A stretch of DNA of 64,000 nucleotides, taken from Armatimonadota bacterium. Lineage in GTDB: Bacteria > Armatimonadota > Chthonomonadetes > Chthonomonadales > CAJBBX01. Each line of letters opens with the position of its first letter. The first letter of the stretch is position 1. The translations under genes and the position numbers were made by a program. Shown in pieces: positions 17,150-26,115 of the stretch. The notes below the pieces were generated by a model. That model did not search any database and was not told where the DNA came from. It saw nothing but the letters and a program-made list of their open reading frames with translations. The DNA lies in assembly GCA_026392115.1 (NCBI GenBank), contig JAPLCQ010000064.1:1-64000 (forward strand), given 5' to 3'.

Positions 17150-17194
17150 TTGACATCTGACAGCATTGACAATGCTGTCACTGCGGTCATAGCC
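17150..17194 (+). promoter_or_regulatory. 10-bp-arm palindrome with embedded TTGACA boxes, candidate operator
   Basis: TGACAGCATT (17158-17167) and AATGCTGTCA (17171-17180) are perfect inverted arms around a 3-base centre. Two TTGACA hexamers lie at 17150-17155 and 17166-17171, the second within the palindrome; CATAGC at 17188-17193 could be a poor -10. There is no T-tract, so it looks more like an operator over a promoter than a terminator. It lies about 150 bases upstream of the DUF4175 gene and would suit control of the whole MoxR/Bat cluster. Confidence 0.5.
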
Positions 17195-17326
17195 CGAACC
17201 CGCACCTCGGCGCAGCTCTTGAAGCCCGACGCCTTGCCGGCTGCGAACCGGCGCGGATTGCAGCCGTCTACATGAGTCGGGTGCGTCGAGTCCGCTATAC
17301 GCCGCCCCTCCAGGAGGCACACTGGA

Positions 17327-20300
17327 TTGATCGACGCCCTGACGACCGGTCTCGACCGCGCTCGGAGCCGACAGAAGCTTGTGCGCGCCTGCGCGTGGGG
17401 GCTGGGGGCCTCCGCCGCCTGGTGCTTGCTCGTTCTGGTCGCGTTCCGCCTGGATCTGTTGCTGGCGTTCACCTCGTCGGGCCGGTCGGGCTGGCTTGCG
17501 GGCCTCGGCGCGGCCATGGCCGCCATTTTCGTCGCCCCGCTGGTTGCATGGCGCCTCTGCCGACCCTCCGATGAGCAACTGGCGCTGCTGGCCGAGCGGG
17601 CGCATCCCGCCTTCGGCGAGCGGCTCCTCACCTCCGTGGAGCTGGCCGCCGAGGGGCCGTCGCTGGTCTCGGCTCCCACAGTCCGGCTGGCGCTGGCGCA
17701 GCAGGCGGCCGACGCGGCGGCGGGTTTCGACTTCGGCGCCTCCATCGCCAACCGCCCGGCTGTCCGCTGGGCCTGGGCCTGCGCGGCGGCCATCCTCCTG
17801 CTGTTCCTGCAGGCGGCGCTCATGCCCGGCGCATTCGGCGTCTTCCTCCAGAGGATGCTCCACCCCGGCGCCGACATCCCCATCTTTGCCGCCACGCAGG
17901 TCTGGGCGCTGCCCGGCGACACGGTCATCCCACGCGGGTCAGACCTGCAGATCGGCGTCCTGACGGCCGGCGTTGAGCCCGATATCGCCACCCTGAAGTA
18001 CCGTTTCGAGGGCGGCGAGTGGCAGTCAGCCCGGCTCTCGTCTCCCGCCACCGTCCGCGAGTCCGTCTCCCAGGCGTCGGCCGCCGCCGGTCCAACGCCC
18101 GTGGCCACCCGCCGCTTCGGCTTCAGCCTGCCGCAGGTCCGACAGAGCGTCACCTTCATGGCCATGGCCAACGACGGCCGCTCCAACCCCCACACCGTGC
18201 GCGTGGAGGAGCGGCCCATGGTGCTGCAGGTGAAGATGCAGTTCACCTACCCGGCCTACCAACGCCGCGCTCCCGAGACCCTGCAAGCCGCCGCCGCCAA
18301 CGTGGCCGCCCCGCTGGGTACGCGCGTGGAGATCGAGGCCACGGCCAACAAGCCCATCGCCTCGGCGCGGGCCGTGGCGGAGGGCCGGCCGGACTGGACC
18401 TGGCAGGCGCAGGGCGCGACGCTGACCACCGACCTGCGCGTGGCCGGCGACCTGGCCTACGACCTGCAACTGCGCGACCGCAACGGCTTCGACGCCCGGC
18501 CGGCGCCGCGCTACTCGGTGAACGCCCTGCGCGACCAGCCGCCCACGGTGCAGATGCAGAAGCCCGGCGTCGACCTGGAGCGCGCGCCCGGCGGCTTCAT
18601 CGACGTCCGCGCCGCCTCGGCCGACGACTACGCCGTGGAGCGCATGGGGATCGCCTACCGCGTGGCCGGACGGCGCGGGGGCATCGCCCTACCGTCGGCG
18701 GCCGGTCCCGCCGGCGCGAGGCTGGGAGCCGGTCGGGTGAACCTGGGTCCGCTGCGCCTGAAGGCCGGCGACCTGCTCGCCTACGAGGCCACCGCCACCG
18801 ACGGCGACACCGTCTCGGGCCCGCACACGGGCAAGTCGGCCACCTTCAACGTGCGCATCGTGGCCGCGAACGAGATGCGGTCGCGGCTCGATGCCGAGAT
18901 TCTGCAGCAGCAGGACGAACTGAAGCGACTGACGCAGGCCCAGCGTGCCGTCCGCGCCGCCCTGGAGCGCGCCCGCCGCGACGCCAAGCCGCAGGCCGCC
19001 GCCCAGGCCGCCGCGAGCCAGCGGAGCATCGCCGCCCAGGCCGCCTCAGTGGCCGCGCGCATGGCCGATACGCGGCGGCAGTTGGAGGAAAACGGTCTCG
19101 CCCATCCCGCCGAGCTGTCGGCCCGCGCCGAGGCCGCACAGGCCCTGACGCAACTGGCGGCCGCCCCCATGCGCCAGGCCGCCGACGCCATGCAGCAGGC
19201 CGCCCGCAAGCCCGACGGCAAGCCCATGGACGCCGCGCAGCAGCGGGAGCAGTCCGTGCGCCAGGAACTGGAGCGGATCGCCGGCCTTCAGGCGCCGCCC
19301 GCGAGCGCCTCGGAGCTGGCGCGCGAGGCCCGGCGTCTGGCGGACGAGCAGCAGCGCCTGGCCGAGGCGTCGGCCAACCTCGCCGAGCGCAAGGCCGCCG
19401 GCGGGACCCCCGAAACCGCCGCCCAGCAGCGCGACCTGGCCCAGCAGCAGGGCGAGCTTCGCGCCGAGACCCAGGCCCTGCGCCAGCGGCTGAACGCGCC
19501 GGCCGCCGCCGCAACCCCCGCCGCCGAAGCCGCCCGCCAGGCGGCCCGGGAGATGGACGAGGGCGCCGTGACCCAGGCGCAGCAGCGCGCCCAGGCCCAG
19601 ATGCAGGCGGGTAGCCCGCAGCAGGCGGCCGAGGAGCAGAACCGCGCCGCCGAGGGCCTTCGCGCAGCCGCCGATGCGCTGGAGACCGGCGTGCCGCAGG
19701 ACCGCAACTCCCGCGCCCTGGCCTCCGCCGCCGCCAGGATGGAGTCGCTGGGCGACAAGCTGACCGACCTGGCCAACCAGCAGCGCGCCGCACAGAACAA
19801 GGTGCAGAGCGCGGCCACTCCCGAGGAGGCCCGAAAGGCCGGAGCCCAGGAGCGCGACATCCGCGCCGCCGTGGAGAACGTCAACTCCCAGATGTCCGCC
19901 GCGCCCGCCGCGCAGGAGGCCGCGTCGAAGGCGGAGCAGAACCTCGCCGCCGCCGCGCAGTCGCTGGAGAAGGGCGAGACGCGCCCCGCCGTGACACCCG
20001 CCAAGGAGGCCACGCGCAACCTGCTCCAGGCCGCCCAGGAGGCCCACGAGGCCGCGCGGCTCATGCGGAGCGAGGGCGAGATTCGAGCCGCCCAGGCCGC
20101 CGTGCAGCAGTTGGCGCGCGACCAGGCCTCCGTGCGGGAGCAGACCCGGCAGGCCGAGGCGCAAAAGGCCGGCTCACCGGAGAACGACGTGCGCGAACGG
20201 GCGCAGGCGCTCCGGCAGAAGGAGTCAGACCTGCAGAACCGCGCCTGGCGCATGGAGGCCCAGATGCCTTCGCAGATGGCCAAGACCGTGCTGGCGCAGG

Positions 20301-21112
20301 CCAACCAGCGCATGGACGAGGCCCGCCAGGGACTGGACAGGCAGGAGACCGGCGCCGACACGCAGCGGCAGCAGCAGCACGCCGAGCAGACGCTGGGCAG
20401 GCTCGCACGGTCGCTGGAGCGCGCGGCCCAGGCGTCGCTCTTCCAGCAGCAGACCGGCCAGAGCCAGACCCCCGAGGCGCAGCTCGCGGCGCAGCTGGGC
20501 GACATGGAAGCGGCCCGCGAGATGGAGGCGCAGATTCGGCAGGAGACCCAGGGCATCCAGAGCCGGCGCGAGACGCAGCCCAACCAGGAAATGACGCCCA
20601 GGCTCCGCCGCGAGACCGAGATGGCCGCGCAGTCGCAGGCCCAGAACCAGTGGCAGACCTACAGCATCGGCGACCGCCTCCGCGATATGCCCGACTACAC
20701 CCAGCCTCTCCGTCAGGCCAGCCGCCAGATGGAGGAGGTCCGCGCCCAGCTCGAGAAGCGCGAGACCGGGCAGCCCACCCAGGCCAACGAGGAGAAGATC
20801 GTCTCGCAACTCGATCAGCTGGTGGCCCGGGCGCGGCAGGAGATGGAGCAGCAGCGGTCGAAGATGATGCGGAGCGGCCAGCCGCAGAAGACCGCGCGCA
20901 AGGCCGACACGCCCTCGCCCAAGTCCAACGCTCCCCTGGTGCAGGCGGATACCGCCGCGCTGGGCGCCTTCCGGCCCGGCGGACGGGGTTTCGGGCCGCT
21001 CTCGCCCAAGGCGCAGCAGCTCATGCGGCAGGGGCGGCAGGAGCGCGTGCCCGCCGAGTACCGCGAGCTGGTCAACCAGTACTACAAAGCCCTATCGGAA
21101 AGAGGCCGGTAA
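17327..21112 (+). CDS. DUF4175-type membrane-anchored coiled-coil protein
   Basis: The 1261-residue protein begins at TTG 17327, 9 bases after AGGAGG. Three hydrophobic segments lie in the first ~170 residues (ACAWGLGASAAWCLLVLVAF; GLGAAMAAIFVAPLVAW; ACAAAILLLFLQAALM). A beta-rich, Ig-like region of about 330 residues follows. The C-terminal ~750 residues are Ala/Gln/Arg/Glu-rich with strong heptad character and no Pro-rich breaks: a very long coiled coil. Such proteins accompany MoxR/DUF58/Bat genes in planctomycete-like clusters; their function is unknown, perhaps an envelope scaffold. It is the first gene of the cluster, 6 bases before the next. Confidence 0.85.
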   Translation: MIDALTTGLDRARSRQKLVRACAWGLGASAAWCLLVLVAFRLDLLLAFTSSGRSGWLAGLGAAMAAIFVAPLVAWRLCRPSDEQLALLAERAHPAFGERLLTSVELAAEGPSLVSAPTVRLALAQQAADAAAGFDFGASIANRPAVRWAWACAAAILLLFLQAALMPGAFGVFLQRMLHPGADIPIFAATQVWALPGDTVIPRGSDLQIGVLTAGVEPDIATLKYRFEGGEWQSARLSSPATVRESVSQASAAAGPTPVATRRFGFSLPQVRQSVTFMAMANDGRSNPHTVRVEERPMVLQVKMQFTYPAYQRRAPETLQAAAANVAAPLGTRVEIEATANKPIASARAVAEGRPDWTWQAQGATLTTDLRVAGDLAYDLQLRDRNGFDARPAPRYSVNALRDQPPTVQMQKPGVDLERAPGGFIDVRAASADDYAVERMGIAYRVAGRRGGIALPSAAGPAGARLGAGRVNLGPLRLKAGDLLAYEATATDGDTVSGPHTGKSATFNVRIVAANEMRSRLDAEILQQQDELKRLTQAQRAVRAALERARRDAKPQAAAQAAASQRSIAAQAASVAARMADTRRQLEENGLAHPAELSARAEAAQALTQLAAAPMRQAADAMQQAARKPDGKPMDAAQQREQSVRQELERIAGLQAPPASASELAREARRLADEQQRLAEASANLAERKAAGGTPETAAQQRDLAQQQGELRAETQALRQRLNAPAAAATPAAEAARQAAREMDEGAVTQAQQRAQAQMQAGSPQQAAEEQNRAAEGLRAAADALETGVPQDRNSRALASAAARMESLGDKLTDLANQQRAAQNKVQSAATPEEARKAGAQERDIRAAVENVNSQMSAAPAAQEAASKAEQNLAAAAQSLEKGETRPAVTPAKEATRNLLQAAQEAHEAARLMRSEGEIRAAQAAVQQLARDQASVREQTRQAEAQKAGSPENDVRERAQALRQKESDLQNRAWRMEAQMPSQMAKTVLAQANQRMDEARQGLDRQETGADTQRQQQHAEQTLGRLARSLERAAQASLFQQQTGQSQTPEAQLAAQLGDMEAAREMEAQIRQETQGIQSRRETQPNQEMTPRLRRETEMAAQSQAQNQWQTYSIGDRLRDMPDYTQPLRQASRQMEEVRAQLEKRETGQPTQANEEKIVSQLDQLVARARQEMEQQRSKMMRSGQPQKTARKADTPSPKSNAPLVQADTAALGAFRPGGRGFGPLSPKAQQLMRQGRQERVPAEYRELVNQYYKALSERGR

Positions 21113-21118
21113 GACCCC

Positions 21119-22174
21119 ATGCATCGCCCATCCTCGCGCCTGACCCGCGTTGCCGCCTGCGTCGCGGCCCTGCTCGCCATGCAGCCCGCCGCCCTGCAGG
21201 CCCAGCGGCGCGACCCCTTCGACGTGGAGGCGCGCGAGTATCTGGGCACGCCCCGCTCCGAGGCGGCCGTGGTGCGCGCCCTCGACTTCCTGGCGTCCCG
21301 GGTGCAGGCCGACGGCCACTGGCTCAGCGGCAACTACGACCGCGACGCCGCGGTGACGGGCCTCTGCGTGCTCTCCTTTATGTCGGCGGGGCACCAGCCG
21401 GGGCGCGGCAAGTACGGCGCCTTTCTCAGCAGATCCGTGGACTGGCTGGCCGAGAGCGTGCAGCGGAGCGGCCTCGTCTTCCGAGGCGGCAACACGGGGC
21501 AGCCCATGTACGGCCACGGCTTCGCCACGCTGGCCCTGGCGGAGCTCTACGGCATGACCCACCGGTCCGACCTGCGCACCAAGGTGGAGGAGGCCGTGCG
21601 CCTCATCTGCCAGTCGCAGAACAAGGAGGGCGGCTGGCGCTACCAGCCCCAGCAGGCCGACGCCGACCTCTCGGTGACCGCCGTGCAGGTGGTGGCCCTG
21701 CGCGCCGCGGCCAACTCGGGCATCAAGGTCCCGGCCGACACCGTCAAGCGCGCCGTGGGTTACATCCGCAAGTGCCAATCGAAGCGCGACGGCGGCTTTA
21801 GCTACCAGGCAGGGCAGGACAGCTCGGGCCCCGCCCGCACCGGCGCCGCCATCCTCTGCCTCTGCCTCTGCGGCGAGAAGGAGAGCGACGAGGTGCGCGC
21901 AGGCATCAAGTGGCTCCAGACGCACTCCTTCGCCAAGAACGAGTGGACCTACCGCGAGTACTACTCCTACTGTATGTACTACTGCACGCAGGCCTTCTAC
22001 CAGATCGGCGGCGAGTCGTGGAAGAACTGGTTCGAGCCCACCCGCGACCGGCTCGTGGGCGAGCAGCAGAAGAGCGGATCGTGGAAGGACGGGCCCGGCG
22101 AGGAGTACGCCACGGCCATGACCGTGCTGGTGCTGCAGGTGCCGGCCGGGTTGCTGCCGATCTACCAGAAATAG
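21119..22174 (+). CDS. Secreted prenyltransferase/squalene-oxidase-repeat (alpha/alpha toroid) protein
   Basis: The 351-residue protein has an N-terminal signal peptide (basic start, AACVAALLAMQPAALQA). Repeated helices follow with QNKEGGWRYQP- and KRDGGFSYQAG-type motifs, the mark of terpenoid-cyclase-like alpha/alpha toroids. The DxDD motif of squalene-hopene cyclases is not seen, so cyclase activity is unlikely. Such proteins are regular partners of MoxR/DUF58 clusters, with unknown role outside the cytoplasm. It lies between the DUF4175 gene and moxR in one apparent operon. Confidence 0.85.
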   Translation: MHRPSSRLTRVAACVAALLAMQPAALQAQRRDPFDVEAREYLGTPRSEAAVVRALDFLASRVQADGHWLSGNYDRDAAVTGLCVLSFMSAGHQPGRGKYGAFLSRSVDWLAESVQRSGLVFRGGNTGQPMYGHGFATLALAELYGMTHRSDLRTKVEEAVRLICQSQNKEGGWRYQPQQADADLSVTAVQVVALRAAANSGIKVPADTVKRAVGYIRKCQSKRDGGFSYQAGQDSSGPARTGAAILCLCLCGEKESDEVRAGIKWLQTHSFAKNEWTYREYYSYCMYYCTQAFYQIGGESWKNWFEPTRDRLVGEQQKSGSWKDGPGEEYATAMTVLVLQVPAGLLPIYQK

Positions 22175-22202
22175 CGACGGACGCCAGGGGGAAGAGAGAC
22201 GC

Positions 22203-23237
<1,035 letters not shown>

Positions 23238-23265
23238 CGCTGACCCGCAGGCCGGAGCCCCGCCG

Positions 23266-24174
23266 ATGAGCGCCGAGCCCGCCGCCGCGCCGTCGCGCCT
23301 GGCCACGCCGGAGCTGCTCGCCCGCATCGCCGGGCTGGAGTTGCGGGCGCGCGCCGTGGTGGAGGGCGTCATCTCCGGCATGCACCGGAGCCCGCACCGG
23401 GGCTACAGCGTGGAGTTCGCGCAGCACCGCGACTACACGCCCGGCGACGAGATACGCCACATCGACTGGCGCGTCTACGGCCGCTCGGACCGCTACTACG
23501 TGAAGCAGTTCGAGGAGGAGACCAACCTCCGCGCCTACCTGGCGCTGGACGCCAGCAACAGCATGCGCTACGGCTCCGGCGCCATGACGAAGCTGGAATA
23601 CGCCTCCACCATCGCCGCCGCCCTGGCCGGCCTGCTCATGCGCCAGCGCGATTCAGTGGGGCTGGCCCTCTGCACCGACAGCGTCGCCGGCTTCCTGCCG
23701 CCCTCGGCCACGGCCCCGCACATGCGGGAGATCCTCCGGCGGCTGGAGCAGGTCGAGACGGCCCCGCGCACCGACACGGGGAAGACCTTCCACGACCTGG
23801 CCGAGCGCATCCGCCGCCGCGGGCTGGTCATCATCCTCAGCGACCTGCTGGACGACGCCGAGGCCATCGTCCGCGGTCTGCAGCACTTCCGGCACAACAA
23901 GCACGACGTCATCGTCTTCCACATCATCGACCGCTACGAGCTCACCTTCCCGTTCCGCGAGACGGTGGTCTTCGAGGGCATGGAGGAGGAGGGAATGCTG
24001 CCCGCCGATCCCAACGCCCTGCGCACCGACTACCTGCGGCTGATGGAGGAGCATATCACGGCCCTGCGGCGCGGCTGCCGCGAGATGGCCATCGACTACG
24101 TGCAGATGCCCACCGACGCTCCGCTGGACTCCGCGCTGGCCCACTACCTGGCGGATCGGTCGCGGACGGCATGA
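23266..24174 (+). CDS. DUF58 (VWA-like) protein
   Basis: The 302-residue protein carries the DUF58 hallmark segment (EFAQHRDYTPGDEIRHIDWR, then KQFEEETNLRAYLALDASNSM). DASNS gives a MIDAS-type DxSxS metal site, and LVIILSDLLDD forms the second VWA strand. No membrane segment is visible, so it is probably cytoplasmic. It is encoded 28 bases after moxR and 7 bases before the batA-like gene. Its role is unknown but the gene pair is conserved widely. Confidence 0.92.
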   Translation: MSAEPAAAPSRLATPELLARIAGLELRARAVVEGVISGMHRSPHRGYSVEFAQHRDYTPGDEIRHIDWRVYGRSDRYYVKQFEEETNLRAYLALDASNSMRYGSGAMTKLEYASTIAAALAGLLMRQRDSVGLALCTDSVAGFLPPSATAPHMREILRRLEQVETAPRTDTGKTFHDLAERIRRRGLVIILSDLLDDAEAIVRGLQHFRHNKHDVIVFHIIDRYELTFPFRETVVFEGMEEEGMLPADPNALRTDYLRLMEEHITALRRGCREMAIDYVQMPTDAPLDSALAHYLADRSRTA

Positions 24175-24181
24175 TGCGACC

Positions 24182-25381
24182 ATGAACGGCCTCAGCTTCG
24201 CCAACCCGGCCTTCCTGGGGGCCCTGGCTATCGGCGCGCTGCCGATCCTCATCCACCTGGTGCGCAAGCGGCGCATCCGGGTGGTGCCCTGGGCGGCCTA
24301 CGAGTTCCTGCTCCGGTCGCGGAAGCGGAACCGGAAGCGCATCCGGCTCGAGCAGCTGCTCCTGTTGACCCTCCGCATCCTGATCCTCTGCCTCATGGCC
24401 CTTGCCTTCGCGCGGCCGCTGATCCGCAACCTCAACTCGCCCATGATGCCGCGCGACGCCCGGGTCCACGCCATCATCGTGCTGGACAACTCCATGAGCA
24501 TGGGGAGCCGCCGCCAGGGCGTCTCGGACTTCGACCGCGCCCGCAAGGCGGCCGACGCCATCCTGGGCCGGGTGCTGCGGCAGGGCGACGCGGCCTCCAT
24601 CGTGCTGGCCTCCGCGCGGCCCGCGGCGCTCTTGCGCGACCCCTGCTTCGACCTGCAGACGGCGCGGCAACGGCTGGGCGCGGCCCGCCTCAGCGACCTG
24701 GGCACCGACTTCGCCGCCTCCGCCGACTTCTGCGCCTCGCTGCCCAGCCGCGAGGGCCTGCGCTTGGAGACCTACTGGATCACCGACAGCCAGCAGGCGG
24801 GCTTCGCCGGCCTGCCGCCGGAGCGGGCCGAGAGGGTCTGGCGGCGCCTGACCGATCGCGGGCCGCTCTTCTGGGTGAGCACCGCCGAGGGCGAGCGCGA
24901 GAACCTGAGCCTCGACGCGCCGCGCTTCAGCCGCGAGATGGTGACGCCCGGCGCGCCCGTGGGCATTGAGGCCCTCGTCCGCAACCGGACCCGGCAGGCG
25001 CGGACGGGCCTCTCGGTGGCTCTTCGTATCGACGGCAAGCCCGTGGCCTCGACGCTGGTGGACGTTCCGGCCCAGGGCTCGGCGCCCGCGCGGTTCGTCT
25101 TCCCCTTCGACCGGAGCGGCGTCCACACCGGCTCCGTCGAACTGGGCGAGTACGACGGCCTCGAGCGCGACAACAGCGCCTGGATGGCCGTGCGCGTCCG
25201 CGACGCCCTGCGCGTGCTGGTGGTGAACCCGACGCCCTCCAGCGATCCCGCCCGCGACGAAGCCTTCACGCGGCACGGCTCAACGCGGGGCTGGGCGGCG
25301 TGGGTCTGCTGCCGGCCGCCTACGGGCGCCGCCACGCCGCCGCCCTGGACGAGGCCCCGGCCATCAACCCCGCCTCGGTGA
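24182..25381 (+). CDS. BatA-like membrane VWA protein, N-terminal part (frameshifted gene)
   Basis: The N-terminal BatA motif is present: FANPAFLGALAIGALPILIHL as first membrane segment, RKRRIRVVPWAAYEFLL, then a second membrane segment LLTLRILILCLMALAFA. A VWA domain with HAIIVLDNSMSMG (DxSxS) follows. Protein-like sequence runs to about residue 360 (VRVLVVNPTPSSDPARDEAF), then turns into Arg/Pro/Trp-rich out-of-frame sequence. The natural continuation is in the frame of the next entry (from 25279, LNAGLGGVGLLPAAYG). A single lost base near 25265-25280 explains this. No slippery heptamer is visible, so a mutation or an assembly error is more likely than programmed frameshifting. Confidence 0.85.
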   Translation: MNGLSFANPAFLGALAIGALPILIHLVRKRRIRVVPWAAYEFLLRSRKRNRKRIRLEQLLLLTLRILILCLMALAFARPLIRNLNSPMMPRDARVHAIIVLDNSMSMGSRRQGVSDFDRARKAADAILGRVLRQGDAASIVLASARPAALLRDPCFDLQTARQRLGAARLSDLGTDFAASADFCASLPSREGLRLETYWITDSQQAGFAGLPPERAERVWRRLTDRGPLFWVSTAEGERENLSLDAPRFSREMVTPGAPVGIEALVRNRTRQARTGLSVALRIDGKPVASTLVDVPAQGSAPARFVFPFDRSGVHTGSVELGEYDGLERDNSAWMAVRVRDALRVLVVNPTPSSDPARDEAFTRHGSTRGWAAWVCCRPPTGAATPPPWTRPRPSTPPR

Positions 25382-26115
25382 CCCATCCGGCGCTCCGGGC
25401 CTTCCGCAGCGCGGACGAGGTGGACCTGGGCAGCGCCCGCTACACCGTGAGTTACGACCTGACGCCGCGCCCCAACGACCCCGACGTCTCCGTGGCGTGT
25501 CGCCTCACCGACGGCCGCGCCGCCGTGGTTGAGGGCCGCGTGGGCCAGGGCAAGGTGATCCAGATGGCCGGGCCGCTCAGCGCCGCGGGCGGCAACCTGC
25601 CCTACAAGCCCGCCTACGTGCCCTTCGTGCATCAGCTGGCCGCCTACCTTGCGGCCGACGCCTCGGCGCAGCGCATCGTGTCGGTGGGCAAGCCGCTGGC
25701 GGCCCGCTTCGACGTGAGCCGCGCAGGCGCAAGGGCCCTGCTCACCGACCCGGCGGGCGTCGCCAGGGACCTTCCCACCACCACCGGCGCCGACGGCGTC
25801 CTCTTCAGCTATCCCGCCGCCGAGCGCGCGGGCATCTACAAGCTGAAGGTGGGCGCGGGTCCGTCGGCCGGCGCCGAGGCCTTCGCCGCCAACACCGTCC
25901 CGTCGGAGTCCGACCTGCGGTCGCTGGATCGCTCCGGCGTGCAGTCTGCGCTGGGCGCCGTGCCCCTGCGCTTCGCATCGGTCGATGACGACATGCCCAC
26001 CGTTGCCCGCACCGCTCGGCGCGGAGTGGAGGCGTGGCGCGTGCCGGTGTTGCTGGCCCTGTTCCTGCTGTTCCTGGAGGCCCTCCTGGCGCGGCGATTC
26101 GGGAGGCGCGGATGA
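25300..26115 (+). CDS. BatA-like membrane protein, C-terminal part (frameshifted gene)
   Basis: This frame carries the rest of the preceding BatA-like protein. It includes the extracytoplasmic domain (VVEGRVGQGKVIQMAGPLS) and a C-terminal membrane anchor (WRVPVLLALFLLFLEALLARR). The GTG at 25300 is only the first start-like codon; the homologous frame is open from about 25279. Its TGA overlaps the next ATG as ATGA (26112-26115), which implies translation normally reached this end. If the frameshift is real, the protein loses its C-terminal anchor and coupling to the next gene is weakened. Confidence 0.8.
   Translation: MGLLPAAYGRRHAAALDEAPAINPASVTHPALRAFRSADEVDLGSARYTVSYDLTPRPNDPDVSVACRLTDGRAAVVEGRVGQGKVIQMAGPLSAAGGNLPYKPAYVPFVHQLAAYLAADASAQRIVSVGKPLAARFDVSRAGARALLTDPAGVARDLPTTTGADGVLFSYPAAERAGIYKLKVGAGPSAGAEAFAANTVPSESDLRSLDRSGVQSALGAVPLRFASVDDDMPTVARTARRGVEAWRVPVLLALFLLFLEALLARRFGRRG

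Noticed and set aside
25260-25300. Programmed -1 frameshifting in the BatA-like gene
   Set aside because: No X-XXY-YYZ slippery heptamer or obvious downstream pseudoknot is seen at the frame switch; a one-base loss is simpler.
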